Source: DATJZH01 sp035499215 (lineage in GTDB: Bacteria; Actinomycetota; Actinomycetes; Streptosporangiales; Streptosporangiaceae). Taken from it: DNA of 7,968 nt. This document shows positions 5,362 to 7,968 of the stretch, piece by piece (positions within the stretch are counted from its first letter, which is position 1; every line of letters begins with the position of its first letter). Below the pieces are notes generated by a model that did not search any database, was not told the origin of the DNA, and saw only the letters and a list, made by a program, of their open reading frames with translations. Location: the NCBI GenBank assembly GCA_035499215.1, contig DATJZH010000335.1, positions 1-7,968 on the forward strand. Reading direction: 5' to 3'. The position numbers and the translations under genes were made by a program.

Positions 5362-5460
5362 GTGGGTTCAGTCATTAAGAAGCGCCGCAAGCGCATGGCG
5401 AAGAAGAAGCACCGCAAGCTTCTGCGCAAGACGCGCGTTCAGCGCAGGAACAAGAAGTAG
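5362..5460 (+). CDS. Small ribosomal subunit protein bS22 (AURKAIP1/COX24 domain)
   Basis: The product is only 32 residues and extremely basic: MGSVIKKRRKRMAKKK (1-16), then HRKLLRKTRVQRRNKK (17-32). This is the AURKAIP1/COX24 C-terminal domain seen in mitochondrial small-subunit proteins and in the tiny actinobacterial protein resolved as bS22 in mycobacterial ribosomes; M. tuberculosis Rv0500B is nearly identical in my memory. It is expected to sit in the 30S subunit close to rRNA near the decoding region. The start is GTG 5362 with AAGG (5350-5353) 8 nt upstream. The frame is open further upstream, but the family begins at this MGSVIKKRRKRM. ATG 5395 (M12) would remove the conserved start. 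It lies between the HTH gene and the acyltransferase in the conserved order and is followed by a hairpin at 5470-5487. Confidence 0.93.
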   Translation: MGSVIKKRRKRMAKKKHRKLLRKTRVQRRNKK

Positions 5461-5469
5461 CGGCGCGCC

Positions 5470-5487
5470 GGGCGGGCGTCACCGCCC
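5470..5487 (+). terminator. 6-bp hairpin after bS22, abutting a strong Shine-Dalgarno
   Basis: GGGCGG (5470-5475) pairs with CCGCCC (5482-5487) across GCGTCA, 9 nt after the bS22 stop. The very next bases are AGGAGG (5488-5493). It may be a partial terminator or attenuator limiting expression of the acyltransferase relative to the ribosomal protein. No T-run is present. Confidence 0.4.
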
Positions 5488-5499
5488 AGGAGGCCAGCT

Positions 5500-5589
5500 G
5501 TGCAGAACCGGACCGAGATGACTGCCGCGCGCAGTACCGGGGCCGCGGCAGGCGGGCCGGCCGGCCGGGCTTGGCGGGCGAGAGCATGA
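5500..5589 (+). other. Possible 29-codon micro-ORF coupled to the acyltransferase start
   Basis: GTG 5500 has a perfect AGGAGG (5488-5493) 6 nt upstream. The frame encodes 29 residues (MQNRTEMTAARSTG then Ala/Gly/Arg-rich) and ends in an ATGA overlap with the acyltransferase ATG (5586-5589), the classic layout of translational coupling. No domain is recognisable. In M. tuberculosis an NAD-dependent epimerase gene (Rv0501) lies at this position, so this may be the start and stop of a deleted gene, a leader peptide, or both. Confidence 0.35.
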
Positions 5590-6452
5590 GCCAGGAAGAC
5601 CCCAAGATCGGCGAGGCCTGGCGGCAGTGGCTAGCCGAGGCTGCTGAATTCGCGCGCGGCCGGCTAGCCGGCGAATACGAGGTCGATGAATGGGGATTCG
5701 ATCCCGAGCTCAACGACAGCGTGCTGATGCCGGCGGCCCGGTTGCTGTACCGCGAGTGGTTCCGGGTCCGGATGGGCGGTCTTGAACACGTGCCGGGGTC
5801 GGGTGCCGCCCTGGTTGTCGCCAACCATTCGGGCGTCCTGCCATTTGACGCGATCATGCTGCAGACCGGCATTTTCGATGAGCATCCCAGCCATCGCAAC
5901 CTGCGCCTGCTCGGCGGCGATCTGGTCTACGCGATACCGGGGCTCTCTCGCCTGGCCCGGCGCAGCGGCCATGCCCGGGCCGACCCGGCGCAGGCCCACC
6001 GGCTGCTGACCGCGGGCGAGCTGGTAGGAGTGTTTCCCGAGGGCTACAACGGCATCGGGAAGCCGTTTAGCGAAAGATACCGGCTGCAGCGTTTCGGGCG
6101 CGGCGGGTTTGCCGCTACCGCGATGCGCGCTGGCGCGCCGATCATCCCGTGTGCCATCGTGGGCGCTGAGGAGATCTATCCGATGATCGGGAATTCGTCA
6201 GCAGCCGCCCGGCTGCTGCGGCTCCCGTACTTCCCGGTCACCCCGCTCTTCCCGTGGCTGGGACCGCTCGGCGCGGTGCCGCTGCCGTCGAACTGGATCA
6301 TCGAGTTCTGTGATCCGGTGCCCACCGACGGCTTCGCGGCCGACCAGCATGATGATCCCGAGGTGATCTCCGGCCTTGCCGACAAGGTCAAGGACACCAT
6401 TCAGCGCAAGCTCGACGAGCTGGTGGAGCAGCGCGGGCCCGCCTTCGGCTGA
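5586..6452 (+). CDS. Lysophospholipid acyltransferase-like protein (LPLAT/PlsC superfamily, Rv0502 type)
   Basis: The 288-residue protein belongs to the glycerolipid acyltransferase superfamily, which transfers acyl groups from acyl-CoA or acyl-ACP to lyso-lipids or related alcohols at the inner membrane face. Motif I is VVANHSGVLPFDA (77-89) with catalytic His81 and Asp88; the spacing is H-x6-D rather than PlsC H-x4-D, as I expect for the MGAT-like branch containing Rv0502. Motif III is VFPEGYNGIGKPF (149-161), motif IV PIIPCAIVGAEEIYP (185-199). The hydrophobic stretch FPVTPLFPWLGPLGAVPLP (216-234) could touch the membrane, but no clear transmembrane helix is present. The substrate is unknown. 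ATG 5586 is chosen for its ATGA overlap with the upstream micro-ORF; an in-frame TTG at 5571 would add five residues but has no ribosome-binding site. It converges on the HAD gene with 27 nt between stops. Confidence 0.9.
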   Translation: MSQEDPKIGEAWRQWLAEAAEFARGRLAGEYEVDEWGFDPELNDSVLMPAARLLYREWFRVRMGGLEHVPGSGAALVVANHSGVLPFDAIMLQTGIFDEHPSHRNLRLLGGDLVYAIPGLSRLARRSGHARADPAQAHRLLTAGELVGVFPEGYNGIGKPFSERYRLQRFGRGGFAATAMRAGAPIIPCAIVGAEEIYPMIGNSSAAARLLRLPYFPVTPLFPWLGPLGAVPLPSNWIIEFCDPVPTDGFAADQHDDPEVISGLADKVKDTIQRKLDELVEQRGPAFG

Positions 6453-6479
6453 CCGGGCTGCGGCCCTGTTGTCCGCGGG

Positions 6480-7715
6480 TTAGCTGCCGGCCCGCCTTCT
6501 GCGCAGCACGACGCCGGCCGCCATGCCGCCTGCTACCGCGCCAGCGCCGGCGGCCACCGGCAGCGCGATCATCGTCACGCGGCGGCCTGTCCGGAAGTCA
6601 TGCACCGGCCAGTTCCTGCTGCGTGCCACCGCCAGCAGCCCGGCGTCGGGATTTACCACATTCGGATGGCCGACCAGCGACAGCATCGGCAGGTCGTTCA
6701 TCGAGTCGCTGTAGGCACTGCAGCGGGCCAGATCGAGGCGTTCGCGTGCCGCCAGGGCCCGGACGGCGGCCGCCTTGGCCTCGCCATGCAGCAGGCCACC
6801 GATCAGGCGTCCGCTGTAGACACCCTGCACGGTCTCGGCAACCGTGCCAATCGCGCCAGTGAGACGCAGCCGCCGGGCGAGGATGTTGGCCAGTTCCACC
6901 GGTGTGGCGGTAACCAGCCAGACACGCTGGCCTGCCTCAAGGTGGCGCTGGGTCAGTTCCCTGGCGCCTGCCCAGATGCGGTCGGCCATCGTTTCGTCGT
7001 AAATTTCCTCGCCCAGCCGCACGATGTCCGTTACCTTCTGGCCGGTGACGAACGCCAGGGCCGCCTTCCTTACGGCGTCGATATGATCGGCATTCTCCGA
7101 GCCGAGCAGCCGGAACGCCATCTGGGCCCAGGTCAGCCTGGCCAGGTCGCGCGGGCCCAGTACCTTGCGCGCCGCCAGGCCTCGGGCGAAGTGATAGATC
7201 GACGCGCCGCGCATCAGCGTGTTGTCCACGTCAAAGAACGCCCCGGCGGCCGGATCCGGCACGCGCGGCAGGCGCTCGGCGACCGTGGCTGCCGCCGCGG
7301 CGGCAGCTGCCCCGGCCAGCACATCGGGATCGGGCCGGCCTGACCTGGCCAGCCTGCGGGCCAGCCGACGCACGCGGCCGCCGCGTTCCCCGCTGGCGTC
7401 GGCTCCGGGCTGCTCGCCGGTGTCGGCTCCGGGCTGCTCGCCGGCATTGCCAGCGCTGCCTGCCGTCAGCCGGGCCTCACCCGCCGGCCCATCGGCTGGT
7501 TGCCCCGGCGCGGAAAGCCGTGCTGGCAGCCCCCTCATGCCTACTGCTGGCAGCCCTCTCATGCCTCCTGAGGGTACCGGCGGGGGTGGCTGGCGGGCTT
7601 GTTCCCGGCCGCTGCGGGCTCTCCGTGGAGCTCTCCGTGGCCGTCGCGCTCGGCAGGGCGCGGGGCCTCCCGGCCGCCGAACATGACGGCGGGTCAGCGG
7701 TACGCTCCGCATCAT
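6480..7715 (-). CDS. HAD-IB family phosphatase, SerB-like, with C-terminal membrane helix
   Basis: The reading frame has 411 codons. The HAD core carries motif I FFDVDNTL (160-167; D162 and D164), motif II VTATP (268-272; T269), the motif III lysine K314 in HGEAKAAAVRAL, and motif IV YSDSMNDLPML (335-345; D337, D341). All catalytic positions are present. ASIYHFARGL (171-180) and the cap segment to about 255 fit subfamily IB, which includes phosphoserine phosphatase; M. tuberculosis Rv0505c (serB1) is the likely counterpart, but the substrate is not certain. Residues 381-404 are a Gly/Ala-rich hydrophobic helix ending in RRRR, suggesting a membrane anchor. Residues 1-150 are low-complexity, with two 24-bp tandem repeats and an alanine run, and codon bias is weak over the first 80 codons. 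ATG 7715 and ATG 7712 (AGAGG 5 nt upstream of the latter) are the longest starts. GTG at codon 115 or 132 would still keep the whole domain. Confidence 0.88.
   Translation of the reverse strand: MMRSVPLTRRHVRRPGGPAPCRARRPRRAPRRARSGREQARQPPPPVPSGGMRGLPAVGMRGLPARLSAPGQPADGPAGEARLTAGSAGNAGEQPGADTGEQPGADASGERGGRVRRLARRLARSGRPDPDVLAGAAAAAAAATVAERLPRVPDPAAGAFFDVDNTLMRGASIYHFARGLAARKVLGPRDLARLTWAQMAFRLLGSENADHIDAVRKAALAFVTGQKVTDIVRLGEEIYDETMADRIWAGARELTQRHLEAGQRVWLVTATPVELANILARRLRLTGAIGTVAETVQGVYSGRLIGGLLHGEAKAAAVRALAARERLDLARCSAYSDSMNDLPMLSLVGHPNVVNPDAGLLAVARSRNWPVHDFRTGRRVTMIALPVAAGAGAVAGGMAAGVVLRRRRAGS
7399..7446 (-). repeat. 24-bp tandem repeat, two copies, in the HAD gene N-terminus
   Basis: Copies at 7399-7422 and 7423-7446 differ only near the last base or two. 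In the HAD frame each encodes the octapeptide GEQPGAD plus one residue. A period of 24 keeps the frame, consistent with replication slippage in a disordered linker. Confidence 0.9.
7522..7569 (-). repeat. Second 24-bp tandem repeat, two copies, in the HAD gene N-terminus
   Basis: Copies at 7522-7545 and 7546-7569 differ at two positions. In the HAD frame they give GMRGLPA twice (residues 51-57 and 59-65). The unit is unrelated in sequence to the repeat at 7399-7446 but has the same period. Confidence 0.88.
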
Positions 7716-7730
7716 CGCCTCTGCTCGTGC

Positions 7731-7736
7731 ACGATA
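7731..7736 (-). promoter_or_regulatory. Candidate -10 (TATCGT, minus strand) of the HAD gene
   Basis: Read on the minus strand, TATCGT fits TAnnnT and lies about 15 nt before ATG 7715, with AGAGG (7722-7718) between. No -35 is evident. The same hexamer is found on the minus strand at 905-900 upstream of the peptidase gene. The site lies in the 27-bp gap to the divergent ORF at 7743. Confidence 0.3.
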
Positions 7737-7742
7737 GGACCG

Positions 7743-7968
7743 ATGTCAGTCCACCAGCCTTGCGGCGTTTCTCGGGGATGTCGCGGCCGCTGCGGCCACC
7801 CTCAGCTCGCTGTTCGTCCCGCTCTGCCCGATCGCGAGCCGCTGGTGCTGGCGGCCAACGTGATCGAGCTGCGCCTGCGGCAAGCGACGGTCTCCCCGTT
7901 CCGGTCGATCGCCGGGTTGTTCGGCGAGCCGGGCTGCGGCATGTCCGGCTTCGAGCGGCCCGGCTGCC
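7743..7968 (+). CDS. Unidentified protein, 5' part only (possible frameshift near 7830)
   Basis: From ATG 7743 the frame is open for 75 codons to the window edge, preceded by a weak AGGA (7736-7739) at 3 nt. From codon 30 onward (DREPLVLAANVIELRLRQ, then ATVSPFRSIAGLF and a Cys/Gly-rich end) nearly every codon ends in G or C, so this part is very probably coding. The first 29 codons are unlike that: only 18 of 29 end in G/C, and the predicted peptide is Cys/Arg-rich. The frame one base later (7744-7830) has 24 of 29 G/C-ending codons and a hydrophobic Ala-rich reading, AAFLGDVAAAAATLSSLF, but lacks a normal start codon. Either the true start is downstream (for example GTG 7845) or a one-base indel lies near 7830. 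I do not recognise the family. Confidence 0.45.
   Translation, partial: MSVHQPCGVSRGCRGRCGHPQLAVRPALPDREPLVLAANVIELRLRQATVSPFRSIAGLFGEPGCGMSGFERPGC

Noticed and set aside
6600..7343. Plus-strand frame of 247 codons opposite the HAD gene
   Set aside because: It is the complement of a frame with all HAD catalytic motifs and shows no domain of its own.

Overview
The window is G+C-rich throughout, with coding frames strongly biased to G or C at third positions, GTG starts and TAnnnT -10 hexamers. Together with the gene content this points to an actinomycete (Actinomycetota). The genus cannot be read from the sequence.

Layout. (a) 1-801, minus strand: 267 codons of a secreted G1-family (eqolisin) glutamic endopeptidase whose C-terminus lies outside the window. 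(b) 802-1335: a 534-bp divergent intergenic region with no convincing gene, but holding a stretch that mimics the 3' tail of 16S rRNA (anti-Shine-Dalgarno). (c) 1336-4711, plus strand: a Fur-family metal regulator of Nur type, the folate-binding Fe-S protein YgfZ, proline dehydrogenase, and pyrroline-5-carboxylate reductase (ProC). (d) 4712-6452, plus strand: a BldC/excisionase-like HTH protein, the 32-residue ribosomal protein bS22 (AURKAIP1/COX24 family), a possible 29-codon micro-ORF, and a lysophospholipid acyltransferase-like protein. (e) 6480-7715, minus strand and convergent: a HAD-IB (SerB-like) phosphatase with a C-terminal membrane helix and a repeat-rich N-terminus. (f) 7743-7968: the 5' end of an unidentified plus-strand gene.

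The order proC, small HTH, bS22, acyltransferase, then SerB-like HAD on the opposite strand matches my recollection of the Mycobacterium tuberculosis segment Rv0500-Rv0500A-Rv0500B-Rv0501-Rv0502...Rv0505c. Here the NAD-dependent epimerase (Rv0501) is missing, and only a short ORF with a strong ribosome-binding site occupies its slot. The proline genes sit together although one oxidises proline to P5C and the other reduces P5C to proline.

Regulation. TAGNCT hexamers lie 6 nt (Fur gene) or 7 nt (ygfZ, proC) upstream of three start codons, as expected for leaderless actinobacterial transcripts, and a fourth (TAGTCT) precedes the bS22 leader. Proline dehydrogenase and the HTH gene instead have good Shine-Dalgarno sequences, so the block looks like a series of separately promoted genes rather than one operon. 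I see no phage, transposon, CRISPR array or tRNA, and no strong case for a wholly new system. The interest lies in the small ORFs, leaders and intergenic signals.
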